The notes under the pieces: model-generated
What the model was told of the DNA's origin: nothing
Databases searched by the model: none
What the model saw: only the letters and a program-made list of their open reading frames with translations
Shown here: positions 63,664-64,000 of the stretch, piece after piece
Layout: each line of letters opens with the position of its first letter
Position numbering within the stretch: the stretch's first letter is position 1
Translations under genes and position numbers: made by a program
Assembly: GCF_007744675.1 (NCBI RefSeq)
Contig: NZ_CP036269.1
Location: 4,753,546 to 4,817,545, forward strand
Direction of reading: 5' to 3'
DNA length: 64,000 nt
From: Gimesia alba
GTDB taxonomy: Bacteria > Planctomycetota > Planctomycetia > Planctomycetales > Planctomycetaceae

Positions 63664-64000
63664 GATGAATTCAAGTATCAAGTTTTTTTTCAGCATTGTG
63701 GCAATTCTGCTCACGTTTGCTGCGTTCTTCCCCTATATCCGATCCATCTTCAGAGGTACAACCAAGCCCCATCTGTTTTCCTGGGTCATCTGGGGCATCA
63801 CCACCCTGATTGTGTTCTTCGCACAACTCGAAGCCAAAGGAGGCATGGGTGCCTGGCCGATCGATGGTCCCGAGAACGTTCTGCGCGGTGACCATCTTGA
63901 CAAATTCGGGATTCTTACTTGTTCTGTCCCCTTTGTAGTCTTTAAAGTGATCGACGGCCGGTTGGATATTGGCCAGCATCGCGGTGATGTTGCCCAGTTC
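63664..64000 (+). CDS. Membrane protein, partial (runs off right edge), possibly chimeric
   Basis: From ATG 63664 the frame is open to the window end (112 codons). It encodes FFSIVAILLTFAAFFPYIRS, HLFSWVIWGITTLIVFFAQL and GGMGAWPI, which resemble a small PQ-loop/SWEET-like membrane protein. After about 63861 the sequence no longer looks membrane-like. On the opposite strand the same bases read as ITAMLANIQPAVDHFKDYKG, which also looks coding. The gene may be truncated by a junction here. The repeat GTATCAAGTTTT occurs at 63649-63660 and 63675-63686, across the start. Confidence 0.5.

Overview
The window looks like a chromosomal stretch of a planctomycete (Planctomycetota, probably a Gimesia- or Planctomyces-like member of the Planctomycetales). 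This is inferred from gene families: a DUF1559 pseudopilin with a small lipoprotein partner, two DUF1501 Tat-exported proteins, a PVC-type cytochrome with a CxxCH site, planctomycete LRR proteins, and three BlaI/M56 sensor pairs. GC content is moderate. I found no rRNA, tRNA or CRISPR array.

Layout. 0-2 kb: the start of a membrane protein running off the left edge, then a short protein resembling the shoulder and cap-helix region of major vault protein. 2-9.3 kb: a DUF1501 protein, a winged-helix regulator, and a dissolved-inorganic-carbon uptake locus (dabB, dabA) followed by two paralogous HPF/RaiA-like proteins and a strong terminator. 9.3-14.1 kb: lipoprotein plus DUF1559 pair, and BlaI/M56 system 1. 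14.1-18.4 kb: a REP-like hairpin, an ArsR-SRPBCC-membrane operon, a Nudix hydrolase and an isolated P-loop NTPase. 18.8-27.5 kb: an alpha/beta hydrolase and an exported set (DUF1501, PVC cytochrome, tandem-hydrolase esterase, NHL propeller). 27.6-29.3 kb: an isoprenoid-synthase-fold protein with a metallophosphoesterase. 29.7-33.5 kb: a degenerate serine beta-lactamase-fold protein, a Gfo/Idh/MocA oxidoreductase and an LRR protein.

33.7-38.9 kb is the most striking part. Three attC-like integron recombination sites, each with paired R and L boxes and a single extrahelical base, follow small unrelated ORFs. An ABC transporter (ATPase plus FtsX-like permease) lies between sites A and B. No integrase is visible, so this resembles an integrase-less cassette cluster.

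39-64 kb: BlaI/M56 system 2, a WD40-like protein, a standalone secretin domain, an LRR protein, lepA, a pair consisting of a DeoR-sensor-like protein and a glycerol-1-phosphate-dehydrogenase-like protein, a CNNM/CBS protein, BlaI/M56 system 3, and several planctomycete exported proteins. These include one gene broken by an in-frame stop and a decayed copy of another gene's tail. A 2OG-Fe(II) oxygenase, a SUKH-like protein, a Tat-exported TIM-barrel isomerase and membrane proteins close the window.

Each of the three BlaI/M56 systems has its own operator-like inverted repeat, and the three sequences differ, which suggests three insulated proteolysis-driven sensing circuits.
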